Origin: a virus
DNA length: 30,807 nt
Virus record (IMG/VR): IMGVR_UViG_3300035703_000321
Span: 1 to 30,807 of that record
Reading direction: 5' to 3' (one strand)
Part shown: in pieces, positions 21,997 through 28,643 of the stretch
Numbering within the stretch: position 1 is the stretch's first letter
How the letters are laid out: the number at the start of each line of letters is the position of its first letter
Notes under the pieces: generated by a model
Told to the model about the DNA's origin: nothing
The model's database searches: none
The model's input: the letters and a program-made list of their open reading frames with translations, nothing else
Translations under genes and position numbers: made by a program

Positions 21997-23506
21997 ACTC
22001 CTCCTTCGTCTTGTAGCGGCCCAACTCCTGCATGATCGATCGCTTGGGCGTGTCCATCAGCGCCAAGCAGTAGGCCGAGGCATAGTCCGGCGAGCGCCCG
22101 ATCTTGTCGAGGATCTCTTCGCGGCTGGCTACGGCCACAGTCTGCCCCACCAGTTTCCAGGTCGGTGCGCACAGATCGGCCAGCAGGCGTTGATCTGGAG
22201 GCAACGCGATGCCGGTGTTGTTGGCTGGGTCGAGCGCCTCACGCATGCGCCACCACAGTTCGGACCGCTGGTTCTTGAAGCGCAGGCGCCCAGACTTGTC
22301 CAGGCCCAGCGCGGCCTCGGCCACATTGACGCCCAGGACTTGCTGGCCCATCTCGTTGAGGAAGTCGTACGGGCTGGAGCCGACGCCGATCACATCGATG
22401 TGGATCGGTGCGCGGTCACGCACTGCGGCCACCACCAGGCCAGCGATCGTCGGGCCGTCCGGCGTCTGCGTGCCAGGGTAGGCCAGCGGCTCATCGAACC
22501 ACATGCCGTGCCGCTTGGCGATGATCGTGTTGTCCTTGCCACCTCGGGCCACATCGACGCCCATGCTGTCCATCGGCGGCAGTTTGTCAGGACGCTTCCA
22601 GCGGGCCATAGCGGCCTCTGCCCAGGCCGTGGGTATGACTTGCCAGGGATCGTCCTCCATGCCCGCCTGGAAGTCGCCGTAGAGCATCTGTGAGCGCAGT
22701 GGCTCGGGTAGTGATTGCAGTTGTGCCATGTAGCCGGTCCCCATCAGGTAAGGGTTGTCGCTGATCCTCGACGGGATGAAGGTGCGCGACAGCGGCGTGA
22801 TCAGTTCGCCGTTGTGGGTGAATGGCTCGCCGGACTCGACCTCGACATCCTTGCCGTCGACCGTCGCGAAGTAGCGCAGTTCGCCAGGCTCTGCCGGGTT
22901 CGGGTGTTTCTTGTCCAGCCATGGCGCAAAGAACTGGATGATCCAGCGGCCCTCGGCTGTCGTTGGCGGGTTGAAGGTCAGCAAGGCCTGGCACTTCTGG
23001 CCAGGCACGGTCGTACGCAACCAGCCCAGCAGGAAGCGCACGGCAGACTCGCGCATGTTCGCGGCTTCATCGAAGACCAGCAGGTCGTGCGGTCGGCCCT
23101 GGTATTTTTTTTCGTCGTCTGGGTTTGGGAACGATCCGAACTCGAGTTGGATCTGCACGCCGTCGGCCCGCCTGGTGCGCCAGATGTTGTCCTTGCCGTT
23201 GTAGCCATTTCGGCCATTGAGCAGTTCGGTGATGCGGTCCAGCACGCCGGTCAGTTCGGTGCCGTTCAATCGGAAGATGCCGACCTTGCGGTGGCTGGTG
23301 AGTGCTTTGCCGCAGGCCAGGTCGGTCTTGCCGCCACCCGCCGCGCCGCCGTAGCCAATGATGTCGGCCTCGCTTTCGTAGGCCATGGTCTGAGGCCCAG
23401 GCAGGGGGCGCCAGATGGTCTTGTCGCTGGTCAGTAGGGAGTCGAGTTCTGCGCGTTCTTCGTCGGTCAAGTACGCCAGCAGAGCCGGGTCAAACGCCGC
23501 CACCAT
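21974..23506 (-). CDS. terL: Terminase large subunit
   Basis: This is the DNA-packaging motor ATPase and nuclease. In the 510-residue form that starts at 23506, Walker A is GGAAGGGKT (residues 53-61) and Walker B is LLVFDE (142-147). Motif III follows at LLTFNPP. The RNase H-like nuclease domain begins at VDVARGGKDNTIIA (Asp318), with further acidic positions at IDVIGVG (Asp371) and near SPDYASAYCLALMD. The start ATG lies 17 bases inside the end of terS and is preceded by AAAGG. Upstream in-frame codons exist but would enlarge the overlap and have an Arg-rich, shadow-like composition. The product docks on the portal encoded downstream. Confidence 0.93.
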   Translation of the reverse strand: MVAAFDPALLAYLTDEERAELDSLLTSDKTIWRPLPGPQTMAYESEADIIGYGGAAGGGKTDLACGKALTSHRKVGIFRLNGTELTGVLDRITELLNGRNGYNGKDNIWRTRRADGVQIQLEFGSFPNPDDEKKYQGRPHDLLVFDEAANMRESAVRFLLGWLRTTVPGQKCQALLTFNPPTTAEGRWIIQFFAPWLDKKHPNPAEPGELRYFATVDGKDVEVESGEPFTHNGELITPLSRTFIPSRISDNPYLMGTGYMAQLQSLPEPLRSQMLYGDFQAGMEDDPWQVIPTAWAEAAMARWKRPDKLPPMDSMGVDVARGGKDNTIIAKRHGMWFDEPLAYPGTQTPDGPTIAGLVVAAVRDRAPIHIDVIGVGSSPYDFLNEMGQQVLGVNVAEAALGLDKSGRLRFKNQRSELWWRMREALDPANNTGIALPPDQRLLADLCAPTWKLVGQTVAVASREEILDKIGRSPDYASAYCLALMDTPKRSIMQELGRYKTKEEYDPYSKI

Positions 23507-24011
23507 TCTTGGCCTTTCGCGCCTGGGCCGTGGCCAGGATCGCTTGCAGTTTGGCCGCACGCTGGGTGTCGTCCAGCGGTTCCATCAGTGGGTTGTCGGG
23601 GTCACCGGCCAGGACCGTGCGGTCGCCGTACTTCTTGGGCAGTTGCTTGGACAGCAACCACTTGCGGGTGTCGATTCGGATCTTTGACCTGGCGATCCAT
23701 TCGTTGTTGGCGATCTCGTCGCCGTTCTTGCTGTAGGTCGTGTCGTGGCTTGTTTCGTCCGCGATCTCCAGGATCTCGTCGGCCATGGTTTCAAGGCCAA
23801 CCTCGCGTGCGTGCGCGTATTGCTCCCGGAACCCTTTGAGTTTCTCATCGGCCAGCCACCTAAACACGGTGCTCATGCCAGGCATTGAATCGTCGCGGCA
23901 GATCGATCGCAGGCTTTCGCCATCAGCAAGACGCAGACAAATCAGGTCCGCCACCTTCTGGTCAAAACTAGAAGGTCGACCGTTTTTCTTTGGTTCAGTC
24001 TTCGCTTTCAT
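23490..24011 (-). CDS. terS: Terminase small subunit
   Basis: This 173-residue protein has the signature of a phage DNA-recognition small terminase (Sf6 gp1-like). The N-terminal stretch GRPSSFDQKVADLICLRLAD is followed by a helix-turn-helix with GESLRSICRDDSMPGMSTVF, and then the oligomerisation region with WIARSKIRIDTRKWLLSKQL and PKKYGDRT. It binds the packaging site and loads TerL. The start at MKAKTEPKK (24011) overlaps the preceding HTH gene by 17 bases. Its ribosome site is weak, so it may be coupled to that gene. A longer upstream in-frame extension is possible but shadow-like. Confidence 0.9.
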   Translation of the reverse strand: MKAKTEPKKNGRPSSFDQKVADLICLRLADGESLRSICRDDSMPGMSTVFRWLADEKLKGFREQYAHAREVGLETMADEILEIADETSHDTTYSKNGDEIANNEWIARSKIRIDTRKWLLSKQLPKKYGDRTVLAGDPDNPLMEPLDDTQRAAKLQAILATAQARKAKNGGGV

Positions 24012-24255
24012 CGATGATCTTTTTCCATCTATCTGGGGTTTGTGCTCGTCGTTCGTACTTGCAAATTTTTTTGATGGTGCTGAGTGGGATGTCGAAGATC
24101 TTGGCCAGTTTGCGGTAGCCCACTTCCTCGTCTTCGTGCATGTCACGGATCTTGTCTATGACCTCATCCGGGAGGCGGGCATTGTGGTGGGACGACCCGA
24201 TTCGGTATCCCTGTTCATTGACAGCCACGAAATGCACGCGCTTTTTCCCCTTCAT
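23995..24255 (-). CDS. Small helix-turn-helix DNA-binding protein (86 aa)
   Basis: This 86-residue basic protein begins MKGKKRVHFVAVNEQGYRIG. A helix-turn-helix covers about residues 44-70 (VGYRKLAKIFDIPLSTIKKI) and is followed by the basic tail YERRAQTPDRWKK. It lies immediately upstream of and overlaps terS, a place where phages often carry a late regulator, an HNH enzyme or an accessory packaging protein. There is no catalytic motif, so DNA binding at the packaging site or transcription control are the likely options. No strong Shine-Dalgarno is seen (GGGATGAG before the ATG). Confidence 0.72.
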   Translation of the reverse strand: MKGKKRVHFVAVNEQGYRIGSSHHNARLPDEVIDKIRDMHEDEEVGYRKLAKIFDIPLSTIKKICKYERRAQTPDRWKKIIDESED

Positions 24256-24264
24256 CTCATCCCA

Positions 24265-24498
24265 TCAGGCACTGCTTATCGCTTCGGAGGTTTCTTGCCT
24301 TTGTCTTTGCCATAGCCCATGATCATCTCCTCGAGTGTCGTGCAAAATTGCACTGCATTGATTTTGCATCATCATTGAATTTTCCGCAACGATGTCGCCC
24401 GTTTTTTCGAGCGCCCAATTTATTCGTTGTGGGCTTATGTTCCATCCTTCGCGTGTCATGTCGAGGATGCGTTTCGCGTGGTGTAGTTCGTCTCTCAT
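24265..24498 (-). CDS. Hypothetical small protein (77 aa)
   Basis: I do not recognise this 77-residue product. The first two thirds (RDELHHAKRILDMTREGWNI, then INWALEKTGD) look like a helical protein. The last part (DDHGLWQRQRQETSEAISSA) is low complexity and could be a frame running over another small coding sequence. Its ATG overlaps the stop of the preceding gene (ATGA), fitting the coupled chain of this region. A 14-bp palindrome, GTGCAA-AA-TTGCAC (24340-24353), lies inside it. Confidence 0.55.
   Translation of the reverse strand: MRDELHHAKRILDMTREGWNISPQRINWALEKTGDIVAENSMMMQNQCSAILHDTRGDDHGLWQRQRQETSEAISSA
24276..24320 (-). CDS. Possible 14-codon basic micro-ORF
   Basis: An ATG with a strong GAGGAG Shine-Dalgarno five to six bases upstream begins a 14-codon frame, MGYGKDKGKKPPKR. 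It lies inside the 77-aa ORF in another frame. Its lysine-rich GYGKDKGKK resembles the C-terminal LYGKDKDKK of the 55-aa basic protein at 18306-18473. It may be a real basic peptide or a leftover ribosome site. Confidence 0.3.
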   Translation of the reverse strand: MGYGKDKGKKPPKR

Positions 24499-24722
24499 TT
24501 TTTCCTTTGTGCGTGCATTGAAGCCATCACGGCTTTGAGTTCATCGACCGATTTGGCGCCGCGTTTTTTTACGCGCTCATCGAGTTGGTCGCGCCGCTTG
24601 TGCAGTGGCATCGACAGCAGGTGCCTGGCCTCGCACTCAACAAGCCACTCACGGGACCAGGAGCCGACGACACGCCCATCGTGGAGCGTGACATCGATCT
24701 CGTACTTCTCACGCGGCGTCAA
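24495..24722 (-). CDS. Hypothetical basic protein (75 aa), probable TTG start
   Basis: The credible protein part is (M)TPREKYEIDVTLHDGRVVG followed by SWSREWLVECEARHLLSM and a Lys/Arg-rich C-terminus. The family seems common in phages but has no known function that I can name. No ATG exists at a sensible place. Upstream in-frame codons give an Arg-rich shadow peptide that overlaps the previous gene. A TTG at 24722-24720 overlaps the previous stop (TTGA), copying the ATGA overlaps used by its neighbours, so that start is preferred. There is no evident Shine-Dalgarno, so expression would depend on translational coupling. Confidence 0.65.
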   Translation of the reverse strand: MTPREKYEIDVTLHDGRVVGSWSREWLVECEARHLLSMPLHKRRDQLDERVKKRGAKSVDELKAVMASMHAQRKK

Positions 24723-24982
24723 TGTCTTTGCGCCGATGCGGCCATGTGCTTGAAGTAGCCGTCGCAAATCTCGATGGCCTCGCGCATCACCATGGCATCG
24801 AATGCCTGGTCGAGTTTCGACTCGGCATTCTCGTCGTCGTTCCATCCGATCGCGAATGAGCACACGCCGTAGCCTTCAGGCTGGCAAAAGAATCGCAACT
24901 CAGGCGCGCCCTCATCGCTTTGTTTTTTGATCATCACGATCTGCCCATAGCGGGCCACATCAAACACTCGTGCAAATTTCAT
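24719..24982 (-). CDS. Hypothetical protein (87 aa)
   Basis: This 87-residue protein starts MKFARVFDVARYGQIVMIKK and continues as a mixed alpha/beta domain with ELRFFCQPEGYGVCSFAIGW and a helical C-terminus (KLDQAFDAMVMREAIEICDG). I do not recognise the family. The start at 24982 has GGAG seven bases upstream and overlaps the stop of the 36-codon membrane micro-protein (ATGA). A longer in-frame version would overlap that gene and is not favoured. Its place in the chain of coupled small genes suggests early or middle expression. Confidence 0.7.
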   Translation of the reverse strand: MKFARVFDVARYGQIVMIKKQSDEGAPELRFFCQPEGYGVCSFAIGWNDDENAESKLDQAFDAMVMREAIEICDGYFKHMAASAQRH

Positions 24983-25089
24983 TCGTCTTCTCCAAGGTAA
25001 AAATAAATCGCCAGGCACAGCAGTCCAGCGAACACTCCGGCGCCGATCATCATTTCGCCAATTGTCATGAGCAGGTGGCCGATGTTCAT
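24979..25089 (-). CDS. Small membrane protein (36 aa)
   Basis: A 36-codon frame fills the gap between two longer genes exactly and overlaps both by four bases (ATGA at each end). The product, MNIGHLLMTIGEMMIGAGVF followed by AGLLCLAIYFYLGEDE, consists of one hydrophobic helix of about 25 residues with a short acidic C-terminal tail. It should span the inner membrane once. The exact double overlap makes a chance ORF unlikely. The function is unknown. Small single-span phage proteins can act in lysis control, superinfection exclusion or host inhibition, but nothing here picks between these. Confidence 0.7.
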   Translation of the reverse strand: MNIGHLLMTIGEMMIGAGVFAGLLCLAIYFYLGEDE

Positions 25090-25541
25090 CGCACGCAACT
25101 CAGGTTGATGGTCCGATACACGACGCCATCGTGCCATTGCTTGTCGCTCTCGATGTCGTAAAGTTCGAGCACATGCTCTGCCTCTGCGAACTTCACGCGC
25201 TGGTCACGGATGCAAAAGACATAGATCAATGGCGCCTTCTGTGTCGAGTACGCATCAATCAATTGCGGCAACAGCATGCGCTCTTTTTCTTTGATGTTGG
25301 CCGTGCCTTTGACATTGACCACAAAGGTGCGCTCGTCGCGCTGGATCACATAGTCCGGCATATTGCGAAGCACCGGGTTCAGGTTATAGAACGCACCAAC
25401 ATTGGCGAACTTTTCATCGAACCCCAGGCGCGTGCAGTTCCATGAATTGCGTGCGCACCATTGCTCGAACAGTTCCTCGCCGATGTTGACGCCAACTCCT
25501 TGCCTGCCTTCGTAATTTTGATTTGCATTGCCGTATGTCAT
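25086..25541 (-). CDS. PD-(D/E)XK-like nuclease-fold protein, catalytic residue changed
   Basis: This 151-residue protein resembles a small nuclease-fold enzyme. An N-terminal helix (GEELFEQWCARN, Glu23) is followed by MPDYVIQRDERTFVVNVKGT, which places Pro62-Asp63 and Lys78 as in PD-(D/E)XK enzymes. However, the usual Asp/Glu two residues before the lysine is Asn76 (NVK). Further strands follow (APLIYVFCIRDQ), with a helix at the end. It could be a nuclease with an unusual active site, or a catalytically dead DNA-binding relative. It lies in the early/middle accessory cluster and overlaps both neighbours by four bases. Confidence 0.5.
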   Translation of the reverse strand: MTYGNANQNYEGRQGVGVNIGEELFEQWCARNSWNCTRLGFDEKFANVGAFYNLNPVLRNMPDYVIQRDERTFVVNVKGTANIKEKERMLLPQLIDAYSTQKAPLIYVFCIRDQRVKFAEAEHVLELYDIESDKQWHDGVVYRTINLSCVR

Positions 25542-25975
25542 AGCGCCCCTCGTATCTTCAATTCATTCAGTCTCAGCAGTGTGTTCAATGATTCGTCCTG
25601 TTGCCTTCTCGTTGTGTTCAGTTGCATGTCGTCGGTCAGGTTTAGCGCCTGGCCAATGATGTTGAACTCTTCGCCTGTCGTGCCCCACTTGCCAGTGCGC
25701 TCGTGCCTGGCTTTGACTGACTTGATTGCGGACAGTGATTGCTCCATCAGTTCGCGTGCCTCCACAGAATCGAAGTGATCTCCGGACATCACATAGCCCC
25801 AGTTCAATCTAAAGCACACCGTGTTCCATGTGTACTCGTCAGCGTCGCCGGTCTTGAACTTTTCCAACTCCATGTGTGGAATGAATTGCAGATCGACTTC
25901 GGCCTGTTTGTTATGGCGAAAAATCTTTGGCAATGCAGGCACAGGCTTTGGTCTGTACTTGCTTCGCTTCCTCAT
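25538..25975 (-). CDS. Hypothetical protein (145 aa)
   Basis: This is a 145-residue protein of unknown family. It opens with a very basic segment (MRKRSKYRPKPVPALPKIFR). A conserved-looking core WNTVCFRLNWGYVMSGDHFD follows, then a helical region with LMEQSLSAIKSVKARHERTG and a final leucine-rich helix (ESLNTLLRLNELKIRGAL). Its start overlaps the previous stop, and its stop overlaps the next start, by four bases each. The helical C-terminal half suggests an oligomer. No catalytic motif is visible. Confidence 0.68.
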   Translation of the reverse strand: MRKRSKYRPKPVPALPKIFRHNKQAEVDLQFIPHMELEKFKTGDADEYTWNTVCFRLNWGYVMSGDHFDSVEARELMEQSLSAIKSVKARHERTGKWGTTGEEFNIIGQALNLTDDMQLNTTRRQQDESLNTLLRLNELKIRGAL

Positions 25976-26367
25976 GATTTGCCTCTTGCATCAATTTCAT
26001 TTGCCACATCCATGCATGCATTGCGCCATGTTTGATTCATGTTGGCTTGCGTGTTGGCCATCTCCACGGCAATTTTTTTGCAAGACTCGCGCTCTTCTTT
26101 TTGATGGAACATCATTGCGGCCTGGTATCTCTCATGAAGTTGCGATTCAAATTCAAGCAACAGATCTTCAATGGTGTCGCCATGTCCTGTCGCATATGAT
26201 CTTTCAATCATCCACTGCGCAACCTTTTCTCGTTCTTCTTTGCGTGCTTGCTCGATTGCTTCGATGCTTGCTTCAATCACAGCGGCATCATGCTTCTGCA
26301 AAATGAGTTTGATCATCTTCAGCGCATTGGCGCCCAGGTGCTCGGCGGCTTTGTCGATGTTGCTCAC
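25972..26367 (-). CDS. Hypothetical helical protein (131 aa)
   Basis: This 131-residue product is almost entirely helical and rich in Glu, Lys, Ala and Gln. The central part (ASIEAIEQARKEEREKVAQW) is likely coiled coil, and Cys residues occur only near the C-terminus. I do not recognise a family. It overlaps the gene before it and the gene after it by four bases. No catalytic or membrane features are seen, so an accessory or adaptor role is all that can be suggested. Confidence 0.65.
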   Translation of the reverse strand: MSNIDKAAEHLGANALKMIKLILQKHDAAVIEASIEAIEQARKEEREKVAQWMIERSYATGHGDTIEDLLLEFESQLHERYQAAMMFHQKEERESCKKIAVEMANTQANMNQTWRNACMDVANEIDARGKS

Positions 26368-26549
26368 AGTTTGATCCCCCTCACCATCTTGCAGTCGATG
26401 TCTTTGTTGTAGTGCGGCCAGTGGCCATCGCGCACCATGTCGCAGTAGCGTTGCTCTTCTTTGACTGCGTCCTCGTAATCCATCTGGCCAACAATGCCGA
26501 AGGCCACGACCAACAACAGCATTACTCCAATCGCTTTAATCGTTTGCAT
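26364..26549 (-). CDS. Small membrane-anchored protein (61 aa)
   Basis: This 61-residue protein begins with a hydrophobic helix (KAIGVMLLLVVAFGIVGQ, residues about 5-22) that could be an uncleaved signal anchor. A short polar domain follows with two cysteines (RYCDMVRDGHWP, DIDCKMVRG), which could form a disulphide in the periplasm. GGAG lies six bases before the ATG at 26549, which decides the start. Longer in-frame versions are Arg/Ser-rich and lie over the replication-loader gene. It overlaps that gene by 14 bases. The function is unknown. Confidence 0.7.
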   Translation of the reverse strand: MQTIKAIGVMLLLVVAFGIVGQMDYEDAVKEEQRYCDMVRDGHWPHYNKDIDCKMVRGIKL

Positions 26550-26994
26550 CACACTCTCCTTTTTTGTTTTCGCTTGCGCGAGGTTGACTCCACATTTTTC
26601 TGATCTGCTCCATGCATTCAGCGGCTCGCTTTTTGTTTTGCTCGAGTTCTTCAGCGGTCCACTGCTTTTCAAGTCGCAGAGTGTTCGGCTCGACATAGGA
26701 ATGACGCAGGTGTTGCAAGAACTGCGGCAATGTCGGAGGCTCCATCGGCAGGTTTTCCATGGCACGCTTGAGCGTCTCTGGATGGTCCTTGTATCCGCCA
26801 AGTTTTTCTGCCCAGGTGTTCATCGCGTTGATGACGCCTGTGTCCATGCCGTCTGGCGTCAGTTGGCCCAACTTCCACATGTTGGTCCAGCGACTGCCGT
26901 AATGCGCATGCATGGTGTTAAAGATCTTCTGAATCCAAGAGTCCGGCAGGCGCCTGGGTTCCTGGTGTGATGTCGATGGTGTCGTAGGTGTCAT
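26536..26994 (-). CDS. Probable replication accessory protein (helicase-loader-like, 152 aa)
   Basis: This 152-residue protein follows the YdaU-type replication gene, as lambda P follows O. The N-terminal 70 residues contain RRLPDSWIQKIFNTMHAHYG and WTNMWKLGQLTPDGMD, then VINAMNTWAEKLGGYKDHPE. This tryptophan-bearing helical domain recalls replication P-like partners. The second half is charged and helical (KQWTAEELEQNKKRAAECME). AGGA nine bases upstream supports the start at 26994, which lies 77 bases inside the end of the YdaU gene. It would load the host DnaB helicase at the phage origin. This is inferred from context and a weak resemblance. Confidence 0.55.
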   Translation of the reverse strand: MTPTTPSTSHQEPRRLPDSWIQKIFNTMHAHYGSRWTNMWKLGQLTPDGMDTGVINAMNTWAEKLGGYKDHPETLKRAMENLPMEPPTLPQFLQHLRHSYVEPNTLRLEKQWTAEELEQNKKRAAECMEQIRKMWSQPRASENKKGECDAND

Positions 26995-27712
26995 TGGTAA
27001 GTTTCCTTTCATCTCCAAAAACTGCTCTTGCAAAAGCCAGGTTTGATGCCTGGTTGACTGTCATTTTTTTCTCGGCCTCGGTCTTCACCCAGTCCGCTTT
27101 GAATCCTGCCCATCCCCTGGCACAGCATTCGGTCAATGCCGCGTTCAATGACCAGCCTGCCTTGCGTGCTTCACGCTCGATCCCTGCCAGTGCCGCCTGG
27201 GTGACTGGTGCCTTCTTTGCCTTGCGGACTTTCAAGAATCCATCCCAGACTTCAGGACCGACACCGTCGGGACATGACAAGGGCTTGTCCCTTGTATTTT
27301 TTACTGGTGTCTGGTGTATGGTGTCTGGTGTCTGGTGAGCATTGCGTTCGGTATGCGTTCGCATAGCGTTCGCATTGCCAGTGGATTGCGGTTTATCCCA
27401 CCTGGCCCTGGCGGAAGCGGCGGCTTTGCTGGATTTTTCACGATACCGCTCGATCTCAGCATCGGCCCGCTTGTTGTGCCAGCCATCGGCCTCGAGGAAA
27501 AAAAATTCTTCGAGCACGGTCTGCACGGCGGATTTTTCTTCCCGAGTTCGTGCCCCAACCAGGCGCTGAACGGCGCTCAGATCGGCAGGGAGTGGCCGCT
27601 CCTCGGCGTAATACTTCCTGATCAAGCGGCTGTAGGCCGCGTCTTCCACGAAGGTGAGATGCGCTGTTGCCTGCGCATAGTCACCGATGTGGTGCTCGTA
27701 GTAGTTCATCAC
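26918..27712 (-). CDS. YdaU/DUF1376-type replication protein
   Basis: This 264-residue protein has an N-terminal DUF1376 (YdaU) domain of about 95 residues with the hallmark MNYYEHHIGDYAQATAHLTF, VEDAAYSRLIRKYYAEERPL and FFFLEADGWHNKRADAEIER. A polar linker follows. A C-terminal domain with VWDGFLKVRKAKKAPVTQAA and the helical GWSLNAALTECCARGWAGFK resembles the end of many phage replication initiators. Members of this family probably recognise the phage origin. The start overlaps the zinc-ribbon gene by four bases, and the gene is likely driven by the promoter at 27934-27964. Confidence 0.85.
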   Translation of the reverse strand: MMNYYEHHIGDYAQATAHLTFVEDAAYSRLIRKYYAEERPLPADLSAVQRLVGARTREEKSAVQTVLEEFFFLEADGWHNKRADAEIERYREKSSKAAASARARWDKPQSTGNANAMRTHTERNAHQTPDTIHQTPVKNTRDKPLSCPDGVGPEVWDGFLKVRKAKKAPVTQAALAGIEREARKAGWSLNAALTECCARGWAGFKADWVKTEAEKKMTVNQASNLAFARAVFGDERKLTNDTYDTIDITPGTQAPAGLLDSEDL

Positions 27713-27900
27713 GCACCTGCCTTTGCGGCTTCTTGCAAGTGCTGTTTGATGACCTCTTGGGCCGCTTTGGATGTGCCCTTGGTGCAGTCAACGCAGGCCG
27801 CGTTGATGACATATCGCTCGGTGCATCCGCACTTTGGGCAGGGCTTGCCGGTGTACTTGCGCTGGCCCTGGCGTGCGGCTTCGATACGGGGAGAAGGCAT
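27709..27900 (-). CDS. Zinc-ribbon protein (63 aa)
   Basis: The start at 27900 is set by GGAG seven bases upstream; a longer in-frame form would begin inside the promoter region. The 63-residue product has a basic N-terminus and a Cys cluster KPCPKCGCTERYVINAACVD (Cys21, 24, 26, 36 and 39), typical of a zinc ribbon. An Ala/Lys-rich helix ends the protein. It may bind nucleic acid. Similar small zinc ribbons recur before replication genes in phages, but I know of no proven function. It is the first gene behind the operator-bearing promoter and overlaps the replication gene by four bases. Confidence 0.75.
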   Translation of the reverse strand: MPSPRIEAARQGQRKYTGKPCPKCGCTERYVINAACVDCTKGTSKAAQEVIKQHLQEAAKAGA

Positions 27901-27905
27901 TGAAT

Positions 27906-27964
27906 TGCTCCATGTGTTTGTGATGGTTTTGCCATTGTAAAGCAAAAACACATGGAGCAGTCAA
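27906..27964 (-). promoter_or_regulatory. Leftward sigma70-type promoter with a 14-bp inverted-repeat operator
   Basis: In minus-strand sense TTGACT (27964-27959) and TACAAT (27939-27934) are separated by 19 bases, each 5 of 6 to consensus. A perfect 14-bp inverted repeat (TGCTCCATGTGTTT at 27906-27919 and its complement at 27946-27959) encloses the -10 box. One arm lies in the spacer and the other lies downstream, where it contains the GGAG of the zinc-ribbon gene. This fits a repressor or activator site controlling the replication genes. In readthrough RNA the same arms could form a hairpin hiding that ribosome site. Confidence 0.6.
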
Positions 27965-27972
27965 GCACTTTT

Positions 27973-28281
27973 TTACAGGTCGGATTCTTTCACAAAAACG
28001 CCGTCGATCATTTGGCCCTTGCGGTCCTTGATTTCGTCGTAGGCCATCTCGATGCAGGCCTCAATGCTGAAGCCCATCTGCTCGGCCAGGATGGTCAGCA
28101 CCACCACCGCGTCGCCGATGCCGTCCATCACTTTGACCTGGTCTTGGCGTGCCAGGCCTGCGGCCAACTCGCCGATCTCCTCGATCAGTTTGGTGAACTG
28201 CTTGTCGGTCGTACTGCCGGACACCAGGTTGCGCTGGTGCGCCCAGCCACGGATTTTTACGAAGTCGTCGTAGGTTTTCAT
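27973..28281 (-). CDS. MazG-like NTP pyrophosphohydrolase
   Basis: This 102-residue all-alpha NTP pyrophosphohydrolase has the MazG metal site: EExxE at residues 34-38 (KLIEEIGELAAGL) and DxxxD at 53-57 (MDGIGDAVVVLTILAEQMG). The family hydrolyses nucleoside triphosphates to monophosphates and pyrophosphate. In phages it may clean the nucleotide pool or lower host alarmones. The start at MKTYDDFV overlaps the stop of the Gp49-like gene (ATGA). A longer in-frame version would run into that gene. It is the last gene before the internal promoter. Confidence 0.85.
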   Translation of the reverse strand: MKTYDDFVKIRGWAHQRNLVSGSTTDKQFTKLIEEIGELAAGLARQDQVKVMDGIGDAVVVLTILAEQMGFSIEACIEMAYDEIKDRKGQMIDGVFVKESDL

Positions 28282-28619
28282 GCTTGGCTCAATCGTTGTT
28301 TGAGTTCGTATCCCATCAGCGGCCAAATTTTGTTGACAGCATTCTGGCGTGCGATCTTTTGACCGATCTCGGCGTCAAAGTTTTCTGGGCTGGCGCAGGC
28401 CGACTCGCCGGTAACGGTGAAGCCATTGCGCAGCACAAGGACACAAAAGGTCAACAGCTTCAGGGATGGGTCTGGCCGATGGTTTGACACCCGTTCAGCG
28501 CCGTCCCATGCAGTGAAATAGTTTTCCTGGGCGATGTTTGCCTCGATGTCGGCAGGCGTGACACGAGGAGCGGTTTTGCCTTTTGCTTGAATCTCTTGCT
28601 CAATAGTTTGGTCAGTCAT
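28278..28619 (-). CDS. Gp49-family phage protein (N4 gp49/Sf6 gene 66-like)
   Basis: This 113-residue protein carries the signature of the N4 gp49/Sf6 gene 66 family: LLTFCVLVLRNGFTVTGESA, CASPENFDAEIGQKIARQNA and VNKIWPLMGYELKQRL. It is widespread in phages, usually in the early region near replication and recombination genes, and its activity is unknown. GAAAGG lies six bases before the ATG. The 24-base gap to the SSB gene has no other feature. It is co-oriented and coupled with the MazG-like gene. Confidence 0.88.
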   Translation of the reverse strand: MTDQTIEQEIQAKGKTAPRVTPADIEANIAQENYFTAWDGAERVSNHRPDPSLKLLTFCVLVLRNGFTVTGESACASPENFDAEIGQKIARQNAVNKIWPLMGYELKQRLSQA

Positions 28620-28643
28620 GATTGCCTTTCGGTGGTTAAAAAA

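Noticed and set aside
24340-24353. Palindrome GTGCAA-AA-TTGCAC as an operator
   Set aside because: It lies inside a probable gene, no promoter elements flank it, and short palindromes of this size are expected by chance.
26550-26801. Long upstream extension of the 61-aa membrane protein
   Set aside because: The extension is Arg/Ser/Cys-rich and covers the loader-like gene; GGAG before 26549 marks the real start.
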